A DNA stretch of 64,000 bases, taken from the NCBI GenBank assembly GCA_964544595.1, contig CAZJBM010000006.1, forward strand, positions 20,379 through 84,378, given 5' to 3'. Source of the DNA: JAGBWK01 sp964544595. GTDB lineage: Bacteria; Bacteroidota; Bacteroidia; Bacteroidales; Muribaculaceae. Position 1 is the stretch's first letter, and the number at the start of each line of letters is the position of its first letter. The position numbers and the translations under genes were made by a program. Below, piece after piece: positions 18,205-27,365 of the stretch. The notes under the pieces were generated by a model. It ran no database searches and was not told the DNA's origin. It worked only from the letters and a program-made list of their open reading frames with translations.

Positions 18205-18939
18205 ATGAAGAAAATCTATACTCTTATTACTCTATTGGCCGCGACCCTGTCGAGCTATGCGGCCGCTCCCGAGCTCCTTTTCGGAAGCACTCCCGTAGTG
18301 TCGGGCAAGACCTACGAGACCGCCTACGAGGTGACTACCCAGCAGATTGGCCCCATGACTCTCAACCGCTATGTGCAGGATTCAAACCTTTCCATTAAAG
18401 GCGAAGGTGGCAAAAGCGTCACCGTGGAGCTTATCCCTACCGCTGAGGTGCAATTCTGCTCAATCGACGGCCAGTGTATCATGGCTAAACCCGACGTTAC
18501 TTCAACCAAAGTAGGCATACTTGGCGGCGCGGGCGCCTCGGGCGTTATCACCGACCCGCTTTTGATCGACTTGGCCACAACCGATATGAGCGGCCAGAAT
18601 CCTTCGGAATTGCTCTCCGACATAACTATTCAGGTTAAGGCTTATTATACCGACACTCCCTCGGAGTATACAAGCGTCAAGGTGATAATGACCAACAAGG
18701 CTGAAGTCGGTGGCGTAGGCAGCGTTACGGCCGACAAGGCTTCAGTGACGGTGAAGGGCAATTCGCTTGTCTACAACTTCGCCGCGCGCACTAATCTTTG
18801 CGTTTACAGCATAGCTGGCGGAAGAGTTTACGGCAACACCCTCCAGGGCGCCGGCTCGGTTAATCTCGATTTCCTCCACCCCGGTATCTATATCTACACT
18901 ACCGGCTCCACCTCCGGCAAAATCCTTATCCGTAAGTAA
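18205..18939 (+). CDS. Secreted protein of unknown function with sorting-like C-terminus
   Basis: 244 residues. A signal peptide (MKKIYTLITLLAATLSSYAA) is followed by a beta-rich body without a family I recognise; the one pair of cysteines (FCSIDGQC, near residue 90) could form a disulfide. The last 45 residues (CVYSIAGGRVYGNTL, then GIYIYTTG and KILIRK) follow the pattern of type A sorting domains of Bacteroidota: a G.R-V strand, a turn, a GxYxx strand and a basic end. It is a single gene with its own promoter and terminator, divergent from the PL9 lyase, which may suggest but does not show a link to pectin use. Confidence 0.75.
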   Translation: MKKIYTLITLLAATLSSYAAAPELLFGSTPVVSGKTYETAYEVTTQQIGPMTLNRYVQDSNLSIKGEGGKSVTVELIPTAEVQFCSIDGQCIMAKPDVTSTKVGILGGAGASGVITDPLLIDLATTDMSGQNPSELLSDITIQVKAYYTDTPSEYTSVKVIMTNKAEVGGVGSVTADKASVTVKGNSLVYNFAARTNLCVYSIAGGRVYGNTLQGAGSVNLDFLHPGIYIYTTGSTSGKILIRK

Positions 18940-18959
18940 GCGACAACAATCTATACCTG

Positions 18960-18988
18960 AGAGCCCGCGGCCATCGGCTGCGGGCTCT
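18960..18988 (+). terminator. Terminator hairpin
   Basis: AGAGCCCGC and GCGGGCTCT arms, extended by GGCC/GGCT, around a short loop, 20 bases after the stop at 18939. A short T-rich stretch follows. It may also serve the converging YgjP-like gene. Confidence 0.7.
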
Positions 18989-19022
18989 TCTGATTTTGTG
19001 GGTATGCTAATAAGAGGGGATT

Positions 19023-19760
19023 TCAGCGCGATATGGGCCAACGGAAACGGTGGAGTTTCGATATGAGCTCCTTCTCGCGGCCATTGAGATAGCGGTCGCA
19101 AAGGGCGTGGAAACGAGGGGAGTGGTCGAAGTGGGTAAGGTGGGCAAGCTCGTGACATATTATATAATCGCGAAGCTCGGGCGGAAGAAACATGCAAGCC
19201 GATGAGATCTTGATTTCGCGGCGCGCCGAGCAGGTGCCGAGCGTTTTTACCCCCGATGATATGCTCCATGAGTTGACTGAACAACCATGTTTGGCGGCTA
19301 ACTCCTTCCCTCGCGGTATCAGGCTGGAGGGGGCGAGGTTGGCGGCGATGCGTTTAAGCCCGCGGCTAATGAGCAGTGTGGTTTCATGCTCGGCGAAGTC
19401 TATATCGTTGCCGACCAAAATGGCCGATTGAGCCGCGGAGAAGTTGACGATAAGGCTTCGTGGCTTGAGATTTTGCCTGCCGATAACGACTTTCGCCTCG
19501 GTGAGGTCGATTATCATCCCTTCGGAGTAGCTGAGCGACTGACGTCGGCGCAGCAGACCCGGTTTTAACTCGGCGAATGCTCTGGCGAAATCGGCTCGGC
19601 TCGCGCCCGGAGGTATGGTGATATGCACTTCCGAGTCTTTCCACCGGGCAATGAATCTGCGCGCCGCGCGTTTCTCGCATACATAGACTCGCCCAAGGTC
19701 GGGGTCGACGAATGTGAGCGCGGCGCCCCCGGCGAAACCGCTGTCGCGCGGCCCGATCAT
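19023..19760 (-). CDS. YgjP/SprT-like zinc metallopeptidase (M48-type, DUF45)
   Basis: Predicted cytosolic metal-dependent peptidase of 245 residues. The key site is HELAHLTHFDHSPRFHALCD near residue 202: an HExxH zinc motif followed by the downstream His of the YgjP family pattern. The N-terminal half carries the family's RRRQSLSYSEG-like and SLIVNF strands. The gene's ATG overlaps the nadK stop by four bases (ATGA), so translation is probably coupled and the two genes form one operon. The biological role of this family is poorly known. Fold and metal site are seen; the substrate is not inferable. Confidence 0.85.
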   Translation of the reverse strand: MIGPRDSGFAGGAALTFVDPDLGRVYVCEKRAARRFIARWKDSEVHITIPPGASRADFARAFAELKPGLLRRRQSLSYSEGMIIDLTEAKVVIGRQNLKPRSLIVNFSAAQSAILVGNDIDFAEHETTLLISRGLKRIAANLAPSSLIPRGKELAAKHGCSVNSWSISSGVKTLGTCSARREIKISSACMFLPPELRDYIICHELAHLTHFDHSPRFHALCDRYLNGREKELISKLHRFRWPISR

Positions 19761-20647
19761 TCAGCCAAAGGCTTGTTTAAGGGGGAGGCGCCCCATAGGA
19801 GCTTATCGCGGAGGGTGCCGAAGAAGTTGTAGTCGGGCTTCTGGACGGTGCGGATGGAGAATGGCGCGCGGCTGACGAAAACGCTTGTGCCGCACGGCAT
19901 ATTGAGCGAGCGTCCGTCGAGGCTTATGCGGTAGGAGCTTGTGCGCGAGGTCACTTTCACTTCCAGCACGCCCCGGTCGTCAATCACCAGCGGGCGCATC
20001 GAGAGCGAGTGGGCGGCTACGGGCGATAGAATGACGTTGTGCAATCCCGGCTCTACGATAGGCCCCCCAACCGAGAGATTGTAGCCGGTAGAGCCCGTCG
20101 GAGTGGCCACGATGAGGCCGTCGCAGAGATAGTTGGCAAGCGGCTGCCTGCCGACCCTTATGTCGGCCCCGATCATCGAGGCTGAGTCGCGCTTCATGAA
20201 GGCGACTTCGTTGAGGGCGTAGGGCCATAGGTCGAAATCGCCGTAGGGATAATCCACCTGCAGGATATCTCGGTCGATAATCTTGTATGTGCTCAGGCAG
20301 TTGTCGGCGATAGCCGCTTTCGCCTCGCTGATAGAGAACGGCGCGAGGAAGCCGAGATGGCCGGTGTTGACCCCTATGATGGGAATCTCCTTGTCGGCAA
20401 CCCACTGGGCCGTGCGCAGGAAAGTTCCGTCGCCGCCGATGCTGAGGGCGAGGTCCGCGCTAAAGTCGGTGGAGTCGGTGTGCCGGATGTGGCTTAAATC
20501 CTTGCTCGGGTCGGCGTCGCTCAGATAGGCGTGAAGTTTTGAGTGCATTAATATAGAGTCTCCGCGCCCGGTTATGAAGCTTAGGAGCGAGAAAATGTCG
20601 CTCAAAAAATCTTCCTGGCGCTTGCTGCCGTAGATTGCGATTATCAT
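19757..20647 (-). CDS. nadK: NAD kinase
   Basis: Phosphorylates NAD to NADP in the cytosol. 296 residues, normal for the family. The signature GGDGTFLRTAQ lies at residues 71-81, the NE motif in LNEVAFMKRD, and the nucleotide-binding TPTGSTGYNLSVGGPIVEP follows, as expected for PpnK enzymes. It is the first gene of an operon with the YgjP-like peptidase (four-base overlap). The start lies immediately behind a tandem 23-base repeat that overlaps the predicted transcription start, which suggests regulation. Confidence 0.96.
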   Translation of the reverse strand: MIIAIYGSKRQEDFLSDIFSLLSFITGRGDSILMHSKLHAYLSDADPSKDLSHIRHTDSTDFSADLALSIGGDGTFLRTAQWVADKEIPIIGVNTGHLGFLAPFSISEAKAAIADNCLSTYKIIDRDILQVDYPYGDFDLWPYALNEVAFMKRDSASMIGADIRVGRQPLANYLCDGLIVATPTGSTGYNLSVGGPIVEPGLHNVILSPVAAHSLSMRPLVIDDRGVLEVKVTSRTSSYRISLDGRSLNMPCGTSVFVSRAPFSIRTVQKPDYNFFGTLRDKLLWGASPLNKPLAE

Positions 20648-20693
20648 AATTATATACGTTTAAAGCGCGTAATTATATGCATTTAATGCGCGA
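20648..20693. repeat. Two tandem 23-base repeats in the nadK leader
   Basis: Copies at 20648-20670 and 20671-20693 agree at 19 of 23 positions; each starts AATTATAT and contains TTTAA then GCGCG. They fill the space between the nadK start codon and a minus-strand TATATTCG -7 box (20691-20698). A repressor site or leader element is inferred from position. Confidence 0.6.
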
Positions 20694-20857
20694 ATATAAG
20701 CAAAAATTTGGCAGATTTTGATTTAAATTTATCCGTATTGTCCTTTTTTCGTGTTTATTTAATCCATTTATGGGTATTAATTGTTACTTTAGTGCAGCGG
20801 CACATATTTTTGCCCTGATTTTAACGTTTCAACGCTTTTTAAAACATCTGAGATATT

Positions 20858-21901
20858 ATGAGAAATCTTTTTGGGATACTGGCTGTCGCCGCATTGGCTG
20901 TGGCCACTACCGGTTGCAAGAAAGAGGAGACCAAAGCTACGGCTATCCCTCCTTTAAGAGTTAAGACAATGGCAGTTACCCCGACCGATATGGCCGGGAC
21001 AAGTTCGTTTAACGGCACTATCGAGGAGTCGAGCGGCACAACGGTGAGCTTCGCCGCCGCCGGAACGCTCCAAACGATGAACGTCTCTGCAGGCGACCGT
21101 ATCACCAAGGGTCAGCTTATAGGCACAATCGACGACACAACCCTTCGCCACGCCTACGACATGGCGAAAATCACCGTGGCTGAGGCGCAGGACGTATATA
21201 ACCGCATGAAAGCGCTCCACGACTCAGGATCGCTCCCCGATATGAAGTGGGTAGAGGTGGAGAATGCCCTCCGCTCGGCCCAGAGCGCGGAGGCGATCGC
21301 CAAGAAAGCCCTATCCGACGCCCGCCTTTACGCCCCGATCTCGGGCTACGTGTCGGAGAAATTCGCCGATGCGGGCCAAGTGGTGGCCCCTGGCGTGCCT
21401 GTGGTTAAGATAGTTTCGATCCACCCCGTCAAAGTCAACGTTTCGATACCCGAAAACGAAATCTCCAACATCGCGCTCGGAGCCGGAGCCACGGTGACGG
21501 TGTCGGCTCTCGGAGGCGAGACATTCCACGGCGTGGTTTCGGACAAAGGCGTCGAAGCCAATCCTCTCACTCGCAGCTACGACGTGAAAATCAAGGTAGA
21601 TAACGAAAATAGCCGCCTTCTCCCCGGCATGATATGCGACGTGGTTCTCGACCTTCCTGTCGCCGACGGCAGTGATGAGGCGAAAGCTATCGTGCTCCCC
21701 AACTCGGCGGTGCTTCTCGACTCCGACAATCAGAACTTCGTGTGGCTCGCCAAGAACGGCACCGCGCGCAAGCAGATCGTGACAGTGGCCCGAATGGTCG
21801 ACGACGGCCTGGTGGTCAGCGGAGGTCTTGCCGCGGGCGACTCGGTGATAGTGGCCGGGCAGCAGAAAGTGGGCAACGGCACTAAGGTGGTATCCCTGTA
21901 A
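20858..21901 (+). CDS. Efflux RND periplasmic adaptor lipoprotein
   Basis: Membrane-fusion subunit of the second RND pump; 347 residues. The lipobox TTGC puts the lipidated Cys near residue 20. Order of domains: lipoyl half (GTLQTMNVSAGDRITKGQ), a short alpha-hairpin (about 100-145), the second lipoyl half (LYAPISGYVSEKFADAGQ), a beta-barrel (IHPVKVNVSIPENEI) and a membrane-proximal domain (VLPNSAVLLDSDNQNFVW). It is shorter than the AcrA-type adaptor at 3510-4742 because of its hairpin. The fused permease-channel gene follows 61 bases downstream, so the pair forms one operon. The substrate is unknown. Confidence 0.93.
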   Translation: MRNLFGILAVAALAVATTGCKKEETKATAIPPLRVKTMAVTPTDMAGTSSFNGTIEESSGTTVSFAAAGTLQTMNVSAGDRITKGQLIGTIDDTTLRHAYDMAKITVAEAQDVYNRMKALHDSGSLPDMKWVEVENALRSAQSAEAIAKKALSDARLYAPISGYVSEKFADAGQVVAPGVPVVKIVSIHPVKVNVSIPENEISNIALGAGATVTVSALGGETFHGVVSDKGVEANPLTRSYDVKIKVDNENSRLLPGMICDVVLDLPVADGSDEAKAIVLPNSAVLLDSDNQNFVWLAKNGTARKQIVTVARMVDDGLVVSGGLAAGDSVIVAGQQKVGNGTKVVSL

Positions 21902-21962
21902 TAAGCCGCCTGTTGATATTCGTGATATTCATTGACATCGTGCATTACCTGAAAATTAGATT

Positions 21963-24900
21963 ATGGCAAATATGAAAATGGGCGGAATCGTAGGCTTCGG
22001 ACTTCGCTACCGCCGACTCGTCATACTTATTGTCGCCGTGTTGGTGGCATTCGGCATCTACGCCCTTAAAGAGATGGATAAGAACGAGTTTCCCAGCTTC
22101 ACCATTCGCGAAGGCTTGCTCGTGGCCGTATGTCCAGGCTACGACGCCACGCAAGTGGAAACCGAAGTGCTTACAGGACTCGAAGACTACGTTTTCAGCT
22201 ATAAGGAGGTCGACAAAAAGAGCACCCGCTCGCGTTGCACCGCCGGCATGGCGATTATCTTTGTCGAGCTCGACGACAACATCCAGGACACCGACGCCTT
22301 CTGGAACAAATTCCAGCAAGGCATCTCCACGGCCAGGGCATCGCTCCCGTCGGGAGTGCTTGCCGTCGAGGCCCTTACCGACTTCGGCGACACTTCGGCC
22401 CTGCTGATCTCGCTTTCGAGCAAGGATAAGACCTATCGCGAACTCCATGACATGATTACCGACCTCCGCGACCAGCTCCGCCCGATCGCGAGCGTGGGTC
22501 AGATGAGTGTCTATGGCGAGCAGAAAGAGCAGATAGCCATCTACGTCGACAACGACAAGCTCGCCAACTATGGCATTAAATCCAATATGATCGGCCCGAT
22601 GCTTCTCGCCCAGGGCTTCAGCACCACCGGCGGTCAGCTCAAGAGCGACAGCTACACGTCGCCTATCTATGTCAGCCGATCGGTAAACTCGGCCCGCGAC
22701 GTGGAGAATATGATCGTGATGTCGACCCCTACCGGTCAGGTGGTGAAAGTGGGCGACATCGCGACCGTAAAGACCGAGTATCCCGACGCTACCTCGTATA
22801 TTACCAACAATGCCACAAAGGCGTTGCTGCTGAGCGTGTCGATGAAGGATGGCAACAACATCGTGGCTATGGGCGACGACGTGCAGAAAGTGCTCGATAA
22901 ATTCGAGTCGGAGCTTCCCGCCGGAGTCGAGCTGTTTAAAATCACCGACCAGCCCGATGTGGTGAATTCGAGCGTGATTGACTTCCTCCGCGAGCTTCTG
23001 ATCGCTGTCATCGCTGTGGTTGTGGTTATTATGTTCCTGCTCCCGATCAGGGTGGCTCTTATCGCCGCGGCAACGATCCCTATCACGATATTCATATCGC
23101 TCGGCTTGTTCTATTCTCTCGATATAGAGCTGAATACGGTGACGTTGGCCTGCCTGATAGTTTCGTTGGGTATGGTAGTCGATAACTCGGTCGTGATTAT
23201 CGACAACTACGTGGAGCTGATTTCCGAGGGTATGGACCATAAACGCGCCGCCTATCAGTCGGCCGTAGAGTTCCTAAAAGCCATTTTCTCGGCCACGTGC
23301 GCGATATCCATCACCTTCTTCCCGTTCCTGTTGACGCTTACAGGCATGTTCCGCGACTTCATGAACGATTTCCCCTGGGCGCTTACTATTATCCTCTTCG
23401 TTTCGCTCTGTATCGCCGAGGTGCTTGTGCCGTTCCTCCAGTATAAGCTGATCAAGAAACCTATCTACAAGCTTGAGCAGGAGGCCGTGGCCTCGGGCAA
23501 GAAAAAGTTCTCGTTCTTCGTCATGCTTCAGAACGGCTACAACAAGCTCGCCGACCTCTGCTTCGCATGGCCTAAAACCACTCTCGTGCTGGGCTTGGCG
23601 TCGGTGATTGTTGGCGCGTGGGTATTCATCGGACGCCCGATGAAGCTGATGCCTATCGCCGAGCGTAACCAGTTTGCCGTCGAGATTTATCTGCCGACCG
23701 GCACGTCGCTTGCCTCGACCGATGTTGTGGCCGACTCGCTCGCCGAAATTCTCCGTCGCGACGACCGCGTGGTGAGCGTCGCTACCTTCCACGGATGCTC
23801 ATCGCCCCGATTCCAGACCACATACGCCCCGCAGGTGGGCGGCCCCAATTTCGCGCAGTTTATCGTGAATACGGTCAGCCAGGAGGCCACGATCGAGGTG
23901 CTTAATGATTATACCGATAAGTTTGAGTCATTCTTCCCCGAAGCTTTCTGCCGCTTCAAGCAGCTGAGCTACTCCACTGCCGACTATCCCATCGAAGTAA
24001 GGGTGACAGGCGACGATATGGCCAAGCTCCACGTTGCCGCCGATTCAATCCTTGAGCGTATGCGCACGTTTCCGGGCCTGCGCCTGGTGCGCCCCACCAC
24101 GTCGCTGCCTCAGGTCGGCGCGATGGTCAACCCCGATCCTGCGTCTTCGCAGCGACTCGGTATCAGCAACCTCTTCCTGGAGGCTACTCTCGCCATGCGC
24201 TACAGCAGCGGTGTGCCTTTGGCTACGGTATGGCAGGGTGACTACGGCATGCCCGTAGTGCTTAAATCGATGAAGGCCGACAGCGCCCGCGTAAGCCAGC
24301 TTGAGAACGAGCCGGTGCCGGTGCTTGAATTCGCCCATGCCCCGGTGCGCCAGTTCGCGAGCGTCGATCCAGTGTGGGATTACGGCCTTGTGGAGCATTA
24401 CGGCGGCAAGCCTACGATCACCCTTATCGCCGAGGTTGAGCGCGACCTCTATCCGATGGTCATCACTCAAGACCTTATCAAGGCTGTCGACAACGTGAGT
24501 GTCCCCGAAGGCGTGACCGTCGAGTATGGCGGCGACTACGAGAATACCTTCGAGATTCTGCCGCAGATATTGTCGGCGCTGGCTATTGCCATCGTCATCA
24601 TATTCTTCATCATTCTGCTCCACTACAAGCAGGTCAGTATCTCGGTGATAATGCTCGTTTCGCTCTTGCTCTGTATTCCCGGCGCGGCCTTAGGCCTGTG
24701 GGTAATGAATGAGCCGATAAGCCTGACGTGTACGCTCGGCCTGATATCGCTGATGGGCATCCTCGTCCGCAACGCGATTATCATGATCGACTACGCCGAG
24801 CAGATTCAGGGCGAAGAAGGCCTCGATAACTTCAAGGCCTCGATCGAGTCGGCCAAGCGACGTATGCGCCCGATCTTCCTTACTTCGGCCGCCGCGACCA

Positions 24901-26477
24901 TGGGCGTACTCCCGATGGTGATTTCAGGCAGCGCGCTCTGGAAGCCGATGGGCACCGTGATTTTCTTCGGCACCCCGCTGACGATGGTGTTCACGCTTAC
25001 GGTTATCCCCGTGATGCTCTGGATATTCAATGGCAAGAGCAAAATCGATCCCGAATGGGGAGCCCCGACGCCCACGTTCCCTCCCTTTACCCCCGAGCCC
25101 GACAATGCAACCCCGGCTCCGGCAACCGCTCCCGCGGCTGTCCCCGCCACAACCTCATCCCCAACCACATCCTCCACAATGAAAACTACAGCAACAACCA
25201 TAGTCGCCCTTATCCTCGGAGGCGCGATGACCCTCTCGGCGCAGCAGACCTACCAGGCCCCCGTTATCCTCTCGCTTGACCAGTGTAAGGAAATGGCCGT
25301 CGAAAACAACGCCTCGGTAAAAATCGCCCGGGGCAACGTCGACGCGGCCAAGCAGGTGAAAGACGAGGCATACACCAAGTATTTCCCGACGGTCGACGCC
25401 TCGGCCATGGCTTTCGGCACTTCGCGCTATGTAGTCAATCTCGACCTCTTCAATATCGCCAATCTCAAGATGATAAAGAAGGGCGTCGGAGCCAACGTGG
25501 TGGCGGTGCAGCCGGTCTACGCCGGTGGCCGTATCGTCAATGGCAACAAACTCGCCTCGGTAGGTGTCGAGGCGAGCAAGCTTGAGCAGGAAAACGCCGT
25601 CGATAATGTGCGGCTCACAGCCGAGCAGTATTATTGGCAGCTCTATACGCTCAAATCCAAAAAGCACACTCTGGAGACCGTAATCGCTATGGTCGACACT
25701 CTTCAGCGTCAAGTCAAAGTGGCGGTCGACGCCGGCGTGGTGCTCCGCAATGATTTGCTGAAAGTGGATCTTAAGCGCAACGACTTCGACGCCCTCATGG
25801 TCGACCTCGACAACGGCATCGTCCTCTCGCAGAAACTTCTCGCCCAATATGTGGGCTTAGACGGCCAGGCCGTCGATATCGACGACCCGGTGCTCCCCGA
25901 GTCCGTTCCGGAGCTCCCTGTCGATATTTTCGTCGAGCCTTCGCAGGCTCTCTACGGCACTGCCAACTACAAGCTCCTCGGCAAGCAGGTTGAGGCGGCC
26001 GACTTAGAGGCCAAAATGGCAAAAGGCGCGAATCTGCCTACCGTCGGTGTCGGCGCGGGCTACTTCTACGACGACGCCATTAACGATAAAAACCATTTCG
26101 GAGCCGTGTTTGTGAGTGTCAACGTGCCTATTTCAGGATGGTGGGGAGGCTCCCATGCCACCAAGCAGAAGGAAATTAAGGCCAACAATGCCCGCCTTCA
26201 GCTCGACGACCTGTCGCAGATGCTCAAGCTCAATATGTCAAACGCTTGGGACGATCTCACCGCCGCGCATCGCAAAATGGTTATCTCCCATGAGTCAATT
26301 ACCCAGTCAGAGGAAAATCTGCGTCTTAACCGTAATTACTACAACGCCGGAGTGACCACTATCACCGACCTTCTCGACGCTCAGACGCTCTACCGCCAGG
26401 CATTCGACGGCTATGCCGAAGCCTATGGCAACTTCTGCGCCAAGCGCGCCGCTTATCTCAACGCTATCGGGCAGTGA
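21963..26477 (+). CDS. RND efflux permease fused in frame to a TolC-like outer-membrane channel
   Basis: One uninterrupted frame of 1504 codons. Residues 1 to about 1035 are an RND permease (TM4 GMVVDNSVVIIDN, with one Asp rather than the Asp pair of AcrB). Residues 1036-1072 are a Pro/Ala/Thr-rich linker. At codon 1073 (ATG at 25179) a complete signal peptide begins (MKTTATTIVALILGGAMTLS, with AQQ at the likely cut), followed by a TolC/OprM-type channel to the end (LDQCKEMAVENNASVKIARG; NYYNAGVTTITDLLDAQTLY). Permease-TolC fusions are known among Bacteroidota CusA/CzcA-type pumps. The channel could be made as a fusion cut by signal peptidase, or from an internal start. An adaptor gene precedes it. 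Confidence 0.92.
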   Translation: MANMKMGGIVGFGLRYRRLVILIVAVLVAFGIYALKEMDKNEFPSFTIREGLLVAVCPGYDATQVETEVLTGLEDYVFSYKEVDKKSTRSRCTAGMAIIFVELDDNIQDTDAFWNKFQQGISTARASLPSGVLAVEALTDFGDTSALLISLSSKDKTYRELHDMITDLRDQLRPIASVGQMSVYGEQKEQIAIYVDNDKLANYGIKSNMIGPMLLAQGFSTTGGQLKSDSYTSPIYVSRSVNSARDVENMIVMSTPTGQVVKVGDIATVKTEYPDATSYITNNATKALLLSVSMKDGNNIVAMGDDVQKVLDKFESELPAGVELFKITDQPDVVNSSVIDFLRELLIAVIAVVVVIMFLLPIRVALIAAATIPITIFISLGLFYSLDIELNTVTLACLIVSLGMVVDNSVVIIDNYVELISEGMDHKRAAYQSAVEFLKAIFSATCAISITFFPFLLTLTGMFRDFMNDFPWALTIILFVSLCIAEVLVPFLQYKLIKKPIYKLEQEAVASGKKKFSFFVMLQNGYNKLADLCFAWPKTTLVLGLASVIVGAWVFIGRPMKLMPIAERNQFAVEIYLPTGTSLASTDVVADSLAEILRRDDRVVSVATFHGCSSPRFQTTYAPQVGGPNFAQFIVNTVSQEATIEVLNDYTDKFESFFPEAFCRFKQLSYSTADYPIEVRVTGDDMAKLHVAADSILERMRTFPGLRLVRPTTSLPQVGAMVNPDPASSQRLGISNLFLEATLAMRYSSGVPLATVWQGDYGMPVVLKSMKADSARVSQLENEPVPVLEFAHAPVRQFASVDPVWDYGLVEHYGGKPTITLIAEVERDLYPMVITQDLIKAVDNVSVPEGVTVEYGGDYENTFEILPQILSALAIAIVIIFFIILLHYKQVSISVIMLVSLLLCIPGAALGLWVMNEPISLTCTLGLISLMGILVRNAIIMIDYAEQIQGEEGLDNFKASIESAKRRMRPIFLTSAAATMGVLPMVISGSALWKPMGTVIFFGTPLTMVFTLTVIPVMLWIFNGKSKIDPEWGAPTPTFPPFTPEPDNATPAPATAPAAVPATTSSPTTSSTMKTTATTIVALILGGAMTLSAQQTYQAPVILSLDQCKEMAVENNASVKIARGNVDAAKQVKDEAYTKYFPTVDASAMAFGTSRYVVNLDLFNIANLKMIKKGVGANVVAVQPVYAGGRIVNGNKLASVGVEASKLEQENAVDNVRLTAEQYYWQLYTLKSKKHTLETVIAMVDTLQRQVKVAVDAGVVLRNDLLKVDLKRNDFDALMVDLDNGIVLSQKLLAQYVGLDGQAVDIDDPVLPESVPELPVDIFVEPSQALYGTANYKLLGKQVEAADLEAKMAKGANLPTVGVGAGYFYDDAINDKNHFGAVFVSVNVPISGWWGGSHATKQKEIKANNARLQLDDLSQMLKLNMSNAWDDLTAAHRKMVISHESITQSEENLRLNRNYYNAGVTTITDLLDAQTLYRQAFDGYAEAYGNFCAKRAAYLNAIGQ

Positions 26478-26549
26478 GCCTGACGAAACTTAACTTATTT
26501 TTGGGGGGAAGTCGACCAATCTCGGCTTCCCCCATTCCTTTGACGAGTA

Positions 26550-26578
26550 AGAGCCTGTCTTATTGTCCTTCAGGCTCT
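26550..26578. repeat. Short AGAGCCTG inverted repeat
   Basis: AGAGCCTG (26550-26557) and CAGGCTCT (26571-26578) with 13 bases between them; the left side reads AGAGCCTGTC as in the element at 14841. It may be a collapsed copy of that element or a simple hairpin behind the efflux operon. Confidence 0.5.
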
Positions 26579-26583
26579 AAGAG

Positions 26584-26615
26584 AAAGGGCCGCGGGAGTT
26601 GACCCGCGGCCCTTT
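26584..26615. terminator. Bidirectional terminator
   Basis: Perfect 13-base arms AAAGGGCCGCGGG/CCCGCGGCCCTTT around AGTTGA, between the converging efflux operon and the HU gene. Confidence 0.88.
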
Positions 26616-26664
26616 GGAAATATCGGGGCGCGCGTGAATCATGCGCGCCCTTTTGTGGAAAGGT

Positions 26665-26937
26665 TTATTTCAGTTTAGCGTCGAGATCAGCGCCGGCTTT
26701 GAATTTGATGGCTTTGCGGGCAGCGATTTCGATTTTTTCTTTAGTGCGGGGGTTGATGCCGGTGCGCGCGCCTTTTTCGGTTACAGAGAAAGTGCCGAAG
26801 CCGAGGATAGCGACTTTGTCGTTGGCGGCGAGAGCGGCGCCGATAGCTTCGATAGCTGCATCGAGGGCGTTCTTAGCGTCTACTTTAGAGAGATTGGCGC
26901 CGTCGGCGATAGCGTTGATAAGTTCTGATTTGTTCAT
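26665..26937 (-). CDS. HU-family DNA-binding protein
   Basis: Histone-like protein that bends and compacts DNA as a dimer. It has 90 residues, exactly the HU size. It begins MNKSELINAIADGANLSKVD; the beta-arm region reads GFGTFSVTEKGARTGINPRT and the C-terminal helix carries FKAGADLDAKLK. The arm tip has INPRT where classical HU has RNPQT. It is a single-gene unit with a strong promoter at 27061-27091 and a GC-rich hairpin in its leader. Bacteroidota often carry several HU paralogues, so I give no gene symbol. Confidence 0.96.
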   Translation of the reverse strand: MNKSELINAIADGANLSKVDAKNALDAAIEAIGAALAANDKVAILGFGTFSVTEKGARTGINPRTKEKIEIAARKAIKFKAGADLDAKLK

Positions 26938-27365
26938 GGGGATTATGATTAATTAGATGTGAGATAAACGCGTTGAATTGACCGGCCATCGCGACGCGGA
27001 TCGCGCGTCGAAAGGCCGCGTCGCGCGGTTACTGATTGGCAATCGCGTGGTTGCGATTCGCAAATTTAAAGCTAAATTTCCGATTTGCAACTATTTCGGC
27101 CATTTTTTTTGCTTTATATACTCATTTTGCGCCTAAAACACAGAAAATTTGTGTTTTTATCGCTACTCCGTTGACATTTACATAGCTAAAGTCCTATGCT
27201 TTTGTGAAAATGCCTCGTCAGCTATTAATCGTGATTCGTCAGATATTCCGCTCCGTTCAAAGGATATGGGTCAGATTATTCGTTTTTGACAAGCCGAGGT
27301 GTGTAAATTTGCATTGTCGAACGAACGACACCAATAATTTGAAATCAAATAATCCTATTCAAAAA
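26938..27365. other. Intergenic region between HU and the beta-helix gene
   Basis: No gene. It contains the HU promoter, an HU-leader inverted repeat (CGCGACGCGG/CCGCGTCGCG, 26990-27025), a second small hairpin (AATCGC/GCGATT, 27040-27058), an AAAACACA/TGTGTTTT hairpin at 27135-27157 and a plus-strand TAAATTTG box at 27304-27311 about 55 bases before the beta-helix gene. Confidence 0.55.
27061..27091 (-). promoter_or_regulatory. Promoter of the HU gene
   Basis: On the minus strand GTTG (27088-27091), 19 bases, TAAATTTG (27061-27068), followed by about 120 bases of leader that contains two hairpins. Confidence 0.7.

Noticed and set aside
21945..23240. 431-codon open frame on the minus strand opposite the RND permease
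   Set aside because: His/Asp/Glu-rich composition typical of the complement of a GC-rich membrane-protein gene; no family resemblance and no promoter.
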